DNA from: Pectobacterium zantedeschiae | Lineage (GTDB): Bacteria > Pseudomonadota > Gammaproteobacteria > Enterobacterales > Enterobacteriaceae | DNA length: 64,000 nucleotides | Assembly (NCBI RefSeq): GCF_004137795.1 | Contig: NZ_NWTM01000001.1 | Span: 1,229,229-1,293,228, forward strand | Direction: 5' to 3' | In this document: positions 1 through 9,303 of the stretch, one piece after another | How positions within the stretch are numbered: position 1 is the stretch's first letter | Layout of the letters: each line of letters opens with the position of its first letter | The notes under the pieces: generated by a model | What the model was told of the DNA's origin: nothing | The model's input: only the letters and a program-made list of their open reading frames with translations | The model's database searches: none | Translations under genes and position numbers: made by a program

Positions 1-209
1 CTGAAATGGCAACGGCTGGTTTTACTGCTACGGAAGTAGTTAACCCAAACAGCCGATCTTCTGATGTTGCTGACATGTATATTTCTCCAAACGTGAGTAG
101 TCGCTCTAGGGATAATCCAGCAGCAATAAAAAAGACCGCACATGCTGTCATCACAGCCATTAAGATAGCCTTTAATAGTACTGCCGTCCTACGGTTTGGC
201 TACGCTCAT
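1..209 (-). pseudogene. possible 5' end of a membrane-protein gene, perhaps frameshifted, running off the left edge
   Basis: Read on the minus strand, an ATG at 209 sits behind a good Shine-Dalgarno (AAGGGG) but meets a TAG after six codons. One frame over, the sequence is open from about 193 to the window edge and includes an ATG at 160. That frame encodes one hydrophobic segment (AVMTACAVFFIAAGLSL) and then a polar stretch. Dropping one A from the AAA at codon 5 would join the two. It could be a real frameshift, a gene simply starting at 160 with a weak ribosome site, or chance. I do not recognise the product, and most of the gene lies outside the window. Confidence 0.25.
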
Positions 210-524
210 AGTTTCCCCTTGGCAATTCAAGCACTGCTTACGGACATACGCTTGTAGCCCAGTACTTGCTTTATGATGGTTTCACGTCTCTCTCTGAGAG
301 TAAAATAATCTCGGATAGCGGAGTCAGTAAGTCGGACGCTGGCGGCATTAACCACGCAGGAGGTGGCGTAGATGGGAATGGATGATATACAACGTTTACG
401 AAAAATGGATGAGTGACAACAACGGTGATCAGTTGAGCATTTTGAACACCACTGTTACTGACGATACCCCATCCATGCCCCAAGCATCATTCAAGTGATA
501 CAAAAGTTCTTTTAATTCAACACC
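210..524. other. intergenic region without a supported gene
   Basis: About 315 bases with no reading frame I can defend. A 70-codon minus-strand frame (271-483) has low-complexity Pro/Val-rich content and no recognisable domain. On the plus strand, several open fragments are broken by stops, as in decayed or non-coding DNA. Confidence 0.4.
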
Positions 525-971
525 TCACCGCGCCCACTCAGGTTTATTCAGTATATGATCCTGCCAATCCACCACCTCACTTTCGCGCACGGCAATATGA
601 CGGACAGAGATACGCTCACGATGCATTGCCGTCTTGGTACCACAGACCAGCGGATGCCACTGCGGTAAATCCTCACGCTCATGGACCAGACGATAGGCAC
701 AAGTCGCCGGTAGCCAGTTAAACGTCAGCAGATTTTCTCGCGTCAGCTTGATGCAGTCCGGCTCATACTCGAAACGTTTCTCATAGTTACGGCACTGGCA
801 GCTTTTAATATTAAGTTGATTACAGGCGACGTTGGTAAAGTAGATCTCCTCCGTATCCTCATCAATCAGTTTATGCAAACAGCACTGACCGCAGCCATCG
901 CACAGCGACTCCCATTCATCGTCAGACATCTCAGACAACGTTTTTTGCTGCCAAAAAGGGCGTTCAGTCAT
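525..971 (-). CDS. ycgN: YcgN family protein (UPF0260)
   Basis: 148 residues, the usual length for YcgN/UPF0260. It has the cysteine-rich signature of the family: [11 protein letters not shown] near residue 24, then Cys-Gln-Cys near 58 and further cysteines near 71, 91 and 110, consistent with the zinc/iron-binding CxxCxxCC domain. The biochemical function is unknown. ATG start with SD AGGAAG eight bases upstream. It lies at the head of the ycgN-ycgM-ycgL group transcribed away from minC, the same grouping as in E. coli. A hairpin (about 1044-1073) separates it from ycgM. Confidence 0.9.
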   Translation of the reverse strand: MTERPFWQQKTLSEMSDDEWESLCDGCGQCCLHKLIDEDTEEIYFTNVACNQLNIKSCQCRNYEKRFEYEPDCIKLTRENLLTFNWLPATCAYRLVHEREDLPQWHPLVCGTKTAMHRERISVRHIAVRESEVVDWQDHILNKPEWAR

Positions 972-1077
972 GTTTCTTCCTGTTGTAAATCTATAGCGTT
1001 GTAAAAAAGATGCGTGATTCTGGCAGGCACTGCGGGGAAGTGTTGCTGCCCGTCGTTCAACACGGGCAGCCAGAGCG

Positions 1078-1734
1078 TTAGATAATACGTGTGCTCAGCG
1101 TCCGGTCATTTACCGTAATCGTCAGCATATCGCCTGACAGAATCGGTCCGACCCCTTTTGGCGTACCCGTCAAAATAATATCGCCCGCGCGTAGCGTAAA
1201 GAAACGGCTCATATAGGCAATCAGCGGCAGAATCGGCGTAATCATATCACGCGTGTTGCCCTGCTGGCGCACTTCATCATTCACTTTTACACCCAGATCG
1301 GTTTGCTGTGGATCGCCAAACTCAGCAACCGGAATAAAACCGGAGATCGGGCAGGAACCATCAAAGGCTTTAGCTTTTTCCCACGGCTGGCCTACTTTCT
1401 TAAATTCGGACTGTAAATCACGCAGCGTCAAATCCAACGCCACGCCATAACCCGCAATGGCTCTGGCGACGCGTTCTTCATTCGCCTGCTTTAACGGGGT
1501 CCCGATCAGCACCGCCAGTTCGACTTCGTGGTGAACCGATCCCAGATTTTTAGGAATCGCGACTGGCTGACGTAAATCACACAGTGCGGTTTCAGGTTTA
1601 ATGAATAACACTGGCTCGCTCGGGGTCGCATTTCCCATCTCTTTGATGTGTTCTGAGTAGTTGCTTCCGACGCAAACGACTTTATTTACGGGGAAATCAA
1701 GCAACGCGCCCTGCCAGTCTCTGTGTTGATACAT
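1078..1734 (-). CDS. ycgM: fumarylacetoacetate hydrolase family protein YcgM
   Basis: 218 residues covering the whole FAH catalytic fold. The metal-binding motif [11 protein letters not shown] (about residues 69-79) supplies two acidic ligands, and the family ending [13 protein letters not shown] is present near residues 187-199. Members act on 2-oxo acids, as acylpyruvate hydrolase or oxaloacetate decarboxylase; E. coli YcgM is the closest match I recognise. Cytoplasmic, with no signal or membrane segment. ATG start with SD GGAG. The exact substrate cannot be read from the sequence. Confidence 0.9.
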   Translation of the reverse strand: MYQHRDWQGALLDFPVNKVVCVGSNYSEHIKEMGNATPSEPVLFIKPETALCDLRQPVAIPKNLGSVHHEVELAVLIGTPLKQANEERVARAIAGYGVALDLTLRDLQSEFKKVGQPWEKAKAFDGSCPISGFIPVAEFGDPQQTDLGVKVNDEVRQQGNTRDMITPILPLIAYMSRFFTLRAGDIILTGTPKGVGPILSGDMLTITVNDRTLSTRII

Positions 1735-2077
1735 GGGTATTCTCCTGCCCTGTCTGTTGGATTATCGCTGCCTTCGTGGCGTAAAACATGCCCAAAAAGA
1801 AAACAGCCATATTAAAAACACGATGGTGCAAAACCATCGTTATATCATCGCAACGGGGGTTACCCCAACAGATTTCAGGAGAGCGAGGCCAGCGATTGCG
1901 TGGTCTGAAGAAGGCGTCATAACCTATCAAAAATGGAAACTATTAAATTATGACAGAGTAAAACTCGAAAGGTGAATATTTATCGCGCGGAATATCATGC
2001 AAACGGCCGAGATATTCCACACCAAATTATGTTTGCGGCTTTATCTGAAAGTATGCCTTGGTATTATTTTTTTACAC
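1735..2077. other. intergenic region between ycgM and ycgL
   Basis: 343 bases without a supported gene. A small perfect hairpin, CGATGGT/ACCATCG with a five-base loop, lies at 1821-1839. Overlapping frames on both strands here have no family resemblance. The region presumably holds the ycgM promoter. Confidence 0.5.
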
Positions 2078-2335
2078 TTACACAGGCGTGTTTAATAAGC
2101 TCTCAACCGGAGGAGGTACTTGCAGATAAAAACCTTGTTCCTGTAGCGCAAGTTTCACTTTTTCTATATCGGCATTCGCCAGTTTTTTACGCCCATCCAG
2201 CGGTAAAACCATGGCTAACTGCGGCGCACCGAAACTTTTCATTAATTCTTCCGGGACACGTGAGAAATCGTCTTTTTTTTCAACATAAAGATAGGTCTGA
2301 TCGCGTTTCGCACTTCGATAGATCACACAAAACAT
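2078..2335 (-). CDS. ycgL: YcgL domain protein
   Basis: I start at the ATG at 2335 (85 residues, [12 protein letters not shown]...), which matches the family start; the in-frame extension to 2365 adds an unrelated decapeptide. YcgL is a small cytoplasmic alpha/beta protein of unknown function. Visible family features are the N-terminal [12 protein letters not shown] stretch and the [10 protein letters not shown] motif near residue 54. It is divergent from minC with a 136-base gap, the conserved enterobacterial arrangement. Confidence 0.88.
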   Translation of the reverse strand: MFCVIYRSAKRDQTYLYVEKKDDFSRVPEELMKSFGAPQLAMVLPLDGRKKLANADIEKVKLALQEQGFYLQVPPPVESLLNTPV

Positions 2336-2471
2336 TTTTTTTACTCTATTTGATGGGAATGCCATCTTGCCTGTATATAATTGTAACTATAACATGCTTA
2401 CAGCGCTCTGGAATATCATGCCTTAAATGTTACTCTAGGGATTAAAAGATGCTGAAACTGAGTCAGGATAG

Positions 2472-3158
2472 ATGTCACAAACGCCAATAGAGCTAAAAGG
2501 CAGCAGCTTTACCTTATCGGTTGTTCATTTGCATGATTCCCAACCCGAGGTAATTTACCAGGCACTACAGGAAAAAATAGAGCAAGCGCCTGCTTTCCTG
2601 AAAAATGCCCCCGTTGTCATTAATGTTGCTGCATTAACAGCGGAAACCGACTGGATAAAATTGCAGCAGGCTATTTCGTCAACTGGCCTGCATGTCGTTG
2701 GCGTCAGTGGATGCAACGACGATGCGTTAAAGAAAATCATTGCACAGGCGGGGCTTCCCCTTCTGAGCGAAGGTAAAGCACAACGCCGGGTAGTCGAACC
2801 CGTCGCCGCCGTTCCTGCGGCAGTGAAAACGAAAGTCATCAACACCCCTGTTCGCTCCGGCCAACAGATTTACGCCCGGAACTGTGACTTAATCGTCACA
2901 AGCAGCGTCAGCGCAGGGGCAGAGGTGATTGCCGACGGCAATATTCATATTTACGGCATGATGCGTGGCCGAGCCCTCGCAGGCGTTTCTGGTGATGTTC
3001 AGAGCCAGATATTCTGTACGCATCTGGCCGCAGAACTGGTCTCTATCGCGGGTCGTTACTGGCTTAGCGACCAGATACCGGAAGCGTATTTTGGGCAGCC
3101 AGCACGGATCAACCTGAACCAGCTGGACAATGTGTTAACGATAAAACCTCTAGACTAG
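2472..3158 (+). CDS. minC: septum site-determining protein MinC
   Basis: 228 residues. MinC blocks FtsZ ring assembly away from midcell; with MinD at the membrane it forms the division inhibitor. The N-terminal FtsZ-inhibiting domain spans about residues 1-105. A variable Ala/Val-rich linker follows (105-122), then the C-terminal beta-helix that binds MinD, with the typical [14 protein letters not shown] and [10 protein letters not shown] stretches around 155-180. First gene of minCDE, 20 bases before minD. ATG with SD AGGA. Confidence 0.97.
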   Translation: MSQTPIELKGSSFTLSVVHLHDSQPEVIYQALQEKIEQAPAFLKNAPVVINVAALTAETDWIKLQQAISSTGLHVVGVSGCNDDALKKIIAQAGLPLLSEGKAQRRVVEPVAAVPAAVKTKVINTPVRSGQQIYARNCDLIVTSSVSAGAEVIADGNIHIYGMMRGRALAGVSGDVQSQIFCTHLAAELVSIAGRYWLSDQIPEAYFGQPARINLNQLDNVLTIKPLD

Positions 3159-3178
3159 AATCTCCCAAGGAAACATTT

Positions 3179-3991
3179 ATGGCACGCATCATTGTTGTTA
3201 CATCGGGTAAAGGGGGCGTTGGCAAGACCACATCAAGCGCGGCCATTGCTACCGGTTTAGCCCAGAAAGGAAAAAAGACCGTTGTCATCGATTTTGACAT
3301 TGGTCTGCGTAACCTCGACCTGATCATGGGATGTGAGCGTCGCGTAGTATATGACTTCGTGAACGTTATTCAGGGTGATGCCACGCTGAATCAGGCGTTG
3401 ATCAAAGATAAGAGAACGGACAATCTCTACATTCTGCCAGCATCACAAACACGTGATAAAGATGCGTTAACGCATGAAGGCGTTGAAAAAATACTCAACG
3501 ATCTGGGCGATATGGAGTTCGATTTTATCGTATGTGATTCGCCAGCAGGGATTGAAACGGGTGCGCTAATGGCGCTCTATTTCGCCGACGAAGCGATTAT
3601 CACTACCAACCCGGAAGTTTCTTCCGTTCGTGACTCTGACCGTATTCTGGGCATTCTGTCTTCGAAATCACGTCGTGCGGAACGTTCTGAAGATCCAATC
3701 AAAGAACATTTGCTGCTGACGCGTTACAACCCAGGTCGGGTGAGCCGTGGCGACATGCTGAGTATGGAAGACGTTCTTGAAATCCTACGTATTCCACTGG
3801 TTGGCGTGATTCCTGAAGATCAATCCGTACTCCGCGCCTCTAACCAGGGCGAACCCGTTATTCTGGATGCTGAAGCCGATGCAGGCAAAGCCTACGCGGA
3901 TACCGTTGAGCGTTTGCTTGGCGAAGATCGTCCTTTCCGTTTTATTGAAGAAGAGAAGAAGGGTTTCCTTAAACGACTTTTTGGGGGATAA
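3179..3991 (+). CDS. minD: septum site-determining ATPase MinD
   Basis: 270 residues, full length. The deviant Walker A motif GKGGVGKTT is at about residues 10-18 with the signature Lys, and the C-terminus ends in the amphipathic membrane-targeting helix (GFLKRLFGG). MinD-ATP binds the inner membrane, recruits MinC and is released by MinE-stimulated hydrolysis, giving pole-to-pole oscillation. It lies between minC and minE with only three bases before minE, so the operon is tightly coupled. SD AAGGA precedes the ATG. Confidence 0.98.
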   Translation: MARIIVVTSGKGGVGKTTSSAAIATGLAQKGKKTVVIDFDIGLRNLDLIMGCERRVVYDFVNVIQGDATLNQALIKDKRTDNLYILPASQTRDKDALTHEGVEKILNDLGDMEFDFIVCDSPAGIETGALMALYFADEAIITTNPEVSSVRDSDRILGILSSKSRRAERSEDPIKEHLLLTRYNPGRVSRGDMLSMEDVLEILRIPLVGVIPEDQSVLRASNQGEPVILDAEADAGKAYADTVERLLGEDRPFRFIEEEKKGFLKRLFGG

Positions 3992-3994
3992 ATT

Positions 3995-4264
3995 ATGGCT
4001 TTACTGGACTTCTTTCTGTCCCGCAAAAAAACGACAGCCAATATTGCCAAGGAACGGCTGCAAATTATTGTCGCGGAGCGACGCCGGGGTGATAGTGAAC
4101 CCCATTATCTGCCGCAATTAAAGCGAGACATTCTTGAGGTTATCTGTCGATATGTACAGATTGATCCTGAGATGGTGACTGTTCAACTTGAGCAAAAAGG
4201 AGATGATATTTCCGTGCTTGAGTTGAACGTTACATTACCGGAAGCGGAAGAAACGCCTAAATGA
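3995..4264 (+). CDS. minE: cell division topological specificity factor MinE
   Basis: 89 residues. MinE stimulates MinD ATPase and restricts MinCD to the poles. The N-terminal membrane-binding and anti-MinCD part (about 1-31, with [10 protein letters not shown]) and the dimerising topological domain (about 32-89, with [19 protein letters not shown]) are both intact. SD GGGGG lies within the end of minD. The gene is followed by a terminator-like hairpin at 4279-4304. Confidence 0.97.
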   Translation: MALLDFFLSRKKTTANIAKERLQIIVAERRRGDSEPHYLPQLKRDILEVICRYVQIDPEMVTVQLEQKGDDISVLELNVTLPEAEETPK

Positions 4265-4278
4265 TTTTTCTGCTGTAG

Positions 4279-4304
4279 TATCCCCTGCTTTTAGGCAGGG
4301 GATA
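4279..4304 (+). terminator. hairpin after minE
   Basis: TATCCCCTGC pairs perfectly with GCAGGGGATA across a six-base loop, 15 bases after the minE stop. The T-run after it is weak, so termination here is likely but not certain. Confidence 0.6.
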
Positions 4305-4527
4305 TATACTCATCTGTCATCCAAATGACTGACTTAAGTAAGTTCGTCGAAATTCTTTCTTTTGTCGTTTTTCTAAAACTCGAATCACTCAGAATAAGCT
4401 GTATATTTACACAGTCCTTTATTTCTCATTCTGTTTTTTACCGCTCTCGCCTCACCCTATTTGCTACTTTTCATGTTTGAATCATCGCAACAAATAAGGC
4501 GTATTGAGAATAATCGTTTGTCAGTGA

Positions 4528-5652
4528 TTAATAGCTCTGCAAAATTTCACGCAGTTCATCGCCATATAACTGGCCGCGCCAGCCGGACAACATTTCCGAC
4601 ATACTCGTCTCCTGCCCAGTTAATTTCCAGTGCCAGTTTAGCAGACGATTAATTTGGCGACGTGACGCCAATAACTCTGCGGATAATCCACTCTGTTCGC
4701 TCGCGCGCTGCACCAACGCCTTGATATCTTTAAATGCTTTTTTATAGCCGGGATAGTCGATCAAATTTATCACTGGCGGAGGACAATCCGCGTCAGAGAT
4801 ACCTTCAGTCTGCGCAACACAATCCAACAATGTTTTCCCGTGGTAGCGAATCTCAGGCCCACTCAGCCCCAGTGAGCTCAGCTCACCCAGAGAAGTAGGC
4901 AGACAACGCGCCACCTGTAAGAGATTCTCTTCACGTACGACAAAATTCACCGCGCTGTCCCGCTCACGCGCTTTGCGCAAGCGCCACTCAGCCAGACGCT
5001 GAAGGCACGCCAGATTCCGTCCACGCAGTTGCCAGGCGTTACCAAATTCACGATAGGCCAGCGCTGGTGCCAAGATATCCTGTTTACGCTGACAAAGCAG
5101 AAGGCACTCGTCCAGCGCGGCATTCATCCACCCAGCCTCTTCCGTATCAGCCACCAGTTGAATCGCCATCGGCAGCAGGTAGAACACATCGGCGGCGGCG
5201 TAGTCACACTGCTTTTCGCTCAGCGGCCGGGCGAGCCAATCTGTTCTCGATTCGCTTTTATCCAGCGACACGTTCATGTAGTCGGCCACCAGCGCAGCGA
5301 ATCCATAAGAAAGCGGTTTGCCTAAAAATGCAGCCAGAATCTGTGTGTCAATGAAAGGCGTCGGCAATGTCCCAAACGTATTGAGAAACACTTCTAGATC
5401 TTCGCTGCCTGCATGCAGGAATTTAGTGACCTGCTCGTCACGTAATAACGCCTGAAAGGGTGCCCAGTCTGTAATCGTTAACGGGTCAATAAGTGAAAGC
5501 TGTTCGCCGTCATACAATTGAATCAACCCTAATTGTGGGTAGTACGTGCGGGTTCTGACGAACTCTGTGTCCAATGCCACCTGCGGAAAGCGTCGCGCCT
5601 GAGAGCAAACCTGTTGTAACCCGATGTCGGAAGTGATCAACTGATAATTCAA
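4528..5652 (-). CDS. rnd: ribonuclease D
   Basis: 374 residues. A 3'-5' exoribonuclease that trims tRNA precursors. DEDD-family catalytic residues are visible: Asp28 and Glu30 in ALDTEFVRTRT, and Asp near 85 in FIDTQ. The YAAADVFYLLP stretch carries the exonuclease III motif, and two HRDC-like domains follow (about 210-370). The start codon is TTG at 5652 behind GAGA; I recall that E. coli rnd also uses a UUG start, which fits the family N-terminus MNYQ. It is separated from the upstream fadD by a terminator. Confidence 0.95.
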   Translation of the reverse strand: MNYQLITSDIGLQQVCSQARRFPQVALDTEFVRTRTYYPQLGLIQLYDGEQLSLIDPLTITDWAPFQALLRDEQVTKFLHAGSEDLEVFLNTFGTLPTPFIDTQILAAFLGKPLSYGFAALVADYMNVSLDKSESRTDWLARPLSEKQCDYAAADVFYLLPMAIQLVADTEEAGWMNAALDECLLLCQRKQDILAPALAYREFGNAWQLRGRNLACLQRLAEWRLRKARERDSAVNFVVREENLLQVARCLPTSLGELSSLGLSGPEIRYHGKTLLDCVAQTEGISDADCPPPVINLIDYPGYKKAFKDIKALVQRASEQSGLSAELLASRRQINRLLNWHWKLTGQETSMSEMLSGWRGQLYGDELREILQSY

Positions 5653-5710
5653 AACGTCATTCTCTTGGTTGTTTTTACTTTACGGTTCTGGGGCAAATCC
5701 GTATCGCTAT

Positions 5711-5737
5711 AAAAAAGAACGCCGGATAAACCGGCGT
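5711..5737 (-). terminator. fadD terminator
   Basis: On the minus strand, ACGCCGG/CCGGCGT with a five-base loop is followed by TCTTTTTTAT, a classic intrinsic terminator between fadD and rnd. Confidence 0.85.
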
Positions 5738-5793
5738 GAAAACATCATATCGCGTCCTGCCTCTCTCTGGCAGTCGTTTTTCGCGTAAAATCG

Positions 5794-7479
5794 TCAGGCG
5801 GCAGCGTCTTTCTTCGCCTTCTTATCATCGCGCAATTCGCGGCGCAGGATTTTCCCAACGTTAGATTTCGGTAAATCATCGCAGAATTCGATCTCTTTCG
5901 GCACTTTATAGCCGGTTAGGTTACGACGGCAGTGGGTGATGAGTTCCTCTTTCGTTAACGAGTTATCACGTCTGACTACAAAGGCTTTCACTGCCTCACC
6001 GGATACCTCATTCTCCACCCCAATCACCGCCGACTCGGATACTTTAGGATGACGGCTGATAACATCTTCAATTTCTGTCGGATAGACATTAAAACCGGAA
6101 ACCAGAATCATATCTTTCTTACGATCGATGACTCGCAGGAACCCTTCGTCGTCAGAAGTGACGATGTCACCTGTTGCCAGCCAGCCGTCTTTTAACACCT
6201 CATCCGTTGCGGCTGGCTGCTGCCAGTACCCTAACATCACCTGTGGCCCACGCACCCACAGCTCACCTGATTCACCCGGGCCTGCGTCGTTACCGTTATC
6301 GTCAATGATTCTGACATCCGTTGATGCCACAGGTAGCCCAATACTGCCGCTGTATTGTTTTAGATCGTAAGGATTTACTGCTACCAGAGGGGAGCTTTCT
6401 GTTAACCCATACCCTTCAAGCAGATGTTTACCCGTTAGTTTCTCCCAGCGTTCCGCTACCGCCCGTTGCACCGATGCGCCGCCGCCAACCGCTAGACGCA
6501 ACGTTGAGAAATCAAGCTCATGGAATTCTTTATTATTTAACAGTGCATTAAACAGCGTATTGACGCCCGTAATCGCTGTAAAAGGATACGCTTTCAGTTC
6601 TTTTACCACTGCTGGAATATCTCGGGGATTGGTGATCAACAGATTCTGCCCACCCAACTCAAAAAACAGCAGACAGTTAGCCGTTAAAGCAAAAATATGG
6701 TAAAGCGGCAACGCCGTGACCACCCATTCATTTCCTTCTCTCAATACCGGGCCATAAGCAGCAAGACACTGTGCTACATTCGCCTGCATATTGCGGTGCG
6801 TGAGCATAGCGCCTTTCGCCACGCCCGTCGTGCCGCCGGTATATTGTAGAAACGCGAGATCGCTATTGATGATCTCAGGTCGAACGTACTGTTGGCGCCG
6901 CCCTTCCTGTAACACGCGACGGAAGGATATCGCATCAGGAAGATGGTATTTAGGCACCAGCCGCTTAATGTATTTCACGACGAAATTAACCAACGTGCCT
7001 TTTGCCGTAGATAGTTGGTCACCCATGCGGGTCAGGATGACGTGCTTCACTGCGGTGTTATGGACGACTTTTTCCAGCGTATGCGCAAAGTTAGACACAA
7101 TAACAATCGTGCTGGCTCCGCTGTCTTTTAGCTGATGCTCCAGTTCACGCGGTGTATACAGCGGGTTAACGTTGACAACCACCATACCTGCACGCAACAC
7201 ACCAAACAGTGCAACGGGGTATTGCAGCAAATTAGGCATCATCAATGCTACGCGATCGCCTTTCTGCAATTTAAGCTGGTTTTGCAGATAAGCCGCAAAT
7301 GCCCGGCTCCGCTCTTCCAACTTGCGAAACGTCATCACCTCACCCATGTTGATAAATGCAGGTCGATCGGCATAACGCCTGACGTTATTTTCAAACATTT
7401 CAATCAACGACGAATAGCGATCCGGATCGATTTCCGCCGGTACGTCCGCTGGGTAGCGTGATAACCAAATTTTTTCCAA
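5794..7479 (-). CDS. fadD: long-chain fatty acid-CoA ligase FadD
   Basis: 561 residues from a TTG start at 7479, exactly the E. coli length. SD GGAG lies seven bases before the TTG, and the next residues ([13 protein letters not shown]) match the family N-terminus; an ATG 54 bases further out would add an unrelated leader. It activates imported fatty acids to acyl-CoA at the inner membrane. The AMP-binding motif [11 protein letters not shown] (about residue 213) and the signature GWLATGDI...[18 protein letters not shown] (about 430-460) are intact. It is expected to be FadR/CRP controlled, but I did not identify operator sites. Confidence 0.96.
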   Translation of the reverse strand: MEKIWLSRYPADVPAEIDPDRYSSLIEMFENNVRRYADRPAFINMGEVMTFRKLEERSRAFAAYLQNQLKLQKGDRVALMMPNLLQYPVALFGVLRAGMVVVNVNPLYTPRELEHQLKDSGASTIVIVSNFAHTLEKVVHNTAVKHVILTRMGDQLSTAKGTLVNFVVKYIKRLVPKYHLPDAISFRRVLQEGRRQQYVRPEIINSDLAFLQYTGGTTGVAKGAMLTHRNMQANVAQCLAAYGPVLREGNEWVVTALPLYHIFALTANCLLFFELGGQNLLITNPRDIPAVVKELKAYPFTAITGVNTLFNALLNNKEFHELDFSTLRLAVGGGASVQRAVAERWEKLTGKHLLEGYGLTESSPLVAVNPYDLKQYSGSIGLPVASTDVRIIDDNGNDAGPGESGELWVRGPQVMLGYWQQPAATDEVLKDGWLATGDIVTSDDEGFLRVIDRKKDMILVSGFNVYPTEIEDVISRHPKVSESAVIGVENEVSGEAVKAFVVRRDNSLTKEELITHCRRNLTGYKVPKEIEFCDDLPKSNVGKILRRELRDDKKAKKDAAA

Positions 7480-7624
7480 GACGTCACTCCCGAGATATTT
7501 TTTTAGTGGCATCGTCGTCGCCCTCAGAGGCATATTGTTATTAACATTATTTTAACTCAGCCTACCAGTTAGCTAACAAACAATGTTAAGGTTGCGAGAA
7601 CGATCACTAATTTATTCTTTATTC

Positions 7625-7655
7625 AAAAAAAATCAGGCAACCTGCGTCGCCTGAT
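7625..7655 (-). terminator. yeaY terminator
   Basis: On the minus strand, ATCAGGC...GCCTGAT with a ten-base loop is followed by eight T residues, about 110 bases after the yeaY stop and just before the fadD promoter region. Confidence 0.8.
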
Positions 7656-7765
7656 CTCTTTACGTCGAACGAAATAATTTTAGAGCTTATCCGATAGGAC
7701 GTTATTGGCGCAGTCACTTTGGACACGGACAGCGCGGAAAAATGACAAGTAAAATAGCCCTATTC

Positions 7766-8389
7766 TTATTCTGTCACGACATTCTCAATCCGCGCCGGAC
7801 CAGGCCACCCGCCGTCAAATCCCCATCCGGGGCCCCAGCCGTAGCCGTAACCCGCGCGCCATCCCCATGGACCATAACCGCCTGGCGGCACCATCAGACG
7901 CTGCACGACATTCCAGCGTTTGTAGCCTTGCGCATTAACAACGACATAGCGATAAGGTTTATCACCGATAGCGCCCTGTTCGGTGCCAACAATCGGCCCC
8001 ACAACGGTGACCAATTGGTCTTTAAAATCGACAGGCTCCAGGAAGCGATTCACATAGGCAATGAAACGCCCTTCTGACGGCATATCCAACAGAGGTTTCG
8101 CGCCGCTATCTAGCGGCATGCTGGCGATCTCCAGACGCGTTTTATTCGCTTCATTGCGGATGCTGACCACTCGTCCACCAAAGCGTGATTCCTGACCGAC
8201 ATAAATTTGCGGCGCATTCATCACACGAACGAGATCGTCCTGCGGCGTTGGCGACGTACCTTTGATGGCATCCGGCACCGTGACACAGCCTGAAAGCAAC
8301 AGCGCTACCGCAGCTAGCATACAAAAGCGTGCTCTTTTCTGACTCAGATGCAGACATTTCATTTGTATACTTTTTATCTGTACACGCAT
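7766..8389 (-). CDS. yeaY: Slp family outer membrane lipoprotein YeaY
   Basis: 207 residues from an ATG at 8389 with SD GAGGGG seven bases upstream; ATGs further in lack a ribosome site. The N-terminus has basic residues, a hydrophobic core and the lipobox LLLSGC with Cys35 as the lipidation site, so it should be an outer membrane lipoprotein. The Slp core follows, with [10 protein letters not shown] and PLDSGAKP motifs. The C-terminus is unusually rich in Gly, Trp and Tyr (about residues 165-198). The fadD-yeaY-tsaB order matches E. coli. Function unknown; Slp proteins relate to starvation and stationary phase. Confidence 0.92.
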   Translation of the reverse strand: MRVQIKSIQMKCLHLSQKRARFCMLAAVALLLSGCVTVPDAIKGTSPTPQDDLVRVMNAPQIYVGQESRFGGRVVSIRNEANKTRLEIASMPLDSGAKPLLDMPSEGRFIAYVNRFLEPVDFKDQLVTVVGPIVGTEQGAIGDKPYRYVVVNAQGYKRWNVVQRLMVPPGGYGPWGWRAGYGYGWGPGWGFDGGWPGPARIENVVTE

Positions 8390-8486
8390 GGCACAACCCC
8401 TCTTCAGATATCTGATCGTTAGACTGCTCAGCATCGAATAAGTTGCTGTTTATTCCCGTTATACGTATGAAAAATATGTGTTCTGG

Positions 8487-9188
8487 CTACTCGCGACCGG
8501 GCAATTTTTTCCAGGTTACTTCATTGCGCAGGTAACGCGGTTGCGCATTCTCGACACTGACTGCTCTTCCTGATTGCCATAGCTGACAGGCCAGCGGCAA
8601 CATGTCCTCTGCCTGCGGCAGTAGAACGTCCCCCTTCGCTAACACCAGCGAAGCATGGTTTACCAGCTCAGGATAGGTTTCCCATCCAGTTCCTACCGTG
8701 GCCCATTCACCTGACAGCTCGGCAGTTAAGGCCTGCACCTGCTCAGGCTTCAATACCGCTTCCTCAGATTCGCCCAGCCAGCCACCGCCAGCATCACGCT
8801 GATAACAGCCCCAGTACACTTCCCCCATTCGCGCATCAATAGCAGCCAATACTTGCGTTGCCTGCGTCAGGCGGAAAGCGCCCTGCGCCATCGTCGCCAG
8901 TGACGATACGCCAAGCAACGGTAAATCCGCCCCCAGCGCCAACCCTTGTGCAATACCAATACCAATCCGCACACCGGTAAAACTTCCCGGCCCCTGACCA
9001 AAGGCCAACGCATCAAGATCTTTGAGCGTCAGGCCGCTGTCGGCCAGCACCTGCTGAACCATCGGCAGGATACGTTGCGTGTGCTCACGGGGACAAATTT
9101 CGAACAGAGAATGAATTTCACCTTCATTCCAGAGTGCGACGGAACAGGCTTCCGTTGCGGTATCAAGCGCTAGAATTCGCGTAGACAT
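8487..9188 (-). CDS. tsaB: tRNA threonylcarbamoyladenosine biosynthesis protein TsaB
   Basis: 233 residues. TsaB is the inactive ASKHA-fold partner of TsaD; with TsaE and TsaC it makes t6A at position 37 of ANN-decoding tRNAs. The N-terminal [15 protein letters not shown] and the [20 protein letters not shown] motif (about residues 66-85) are diagnostic. ATG with SD GAGG. It sits directly after yoaA on the same strand, a common enterobacterial arrangement. Confidence 0.96.
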   Translation of the reverse strand: MSTRILALDTATEACSVALWNEGEIHSLFEICPREHTQRILPMVQQVLADSGLTLKDLDALAFGQGPGSFTGVRIGIGIAQGLALGADLPLLGVSSLATMAQGAFRLTQATQVLAAIDARMGEVYWGCYQRDAGGGWLGESEEAVLKPEQVQALTAELSGEWATVGTGWETYPELVNHASLVLAKGDVLLPQAEDMLPLACQLWQSGRAVSVENAQPRYLRNEVTWKKLPGRE

Positions 9189-9303
9189 GCCAACCTCAGG
9201 CAGGATAAATAAATCTTAACAACCCACATCATAGCATAAGCGCCTGTCGCGCCGCAGCCCTTCCCACCATCGGTCAAGCCATGCGGCAATCAATAACAGA
9301 GGA

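Noticed and set aside
1972-2445. 157-codon plus-strand frame
   Set aside because: Shadow of ycgL, which matches a known family on the other strand.
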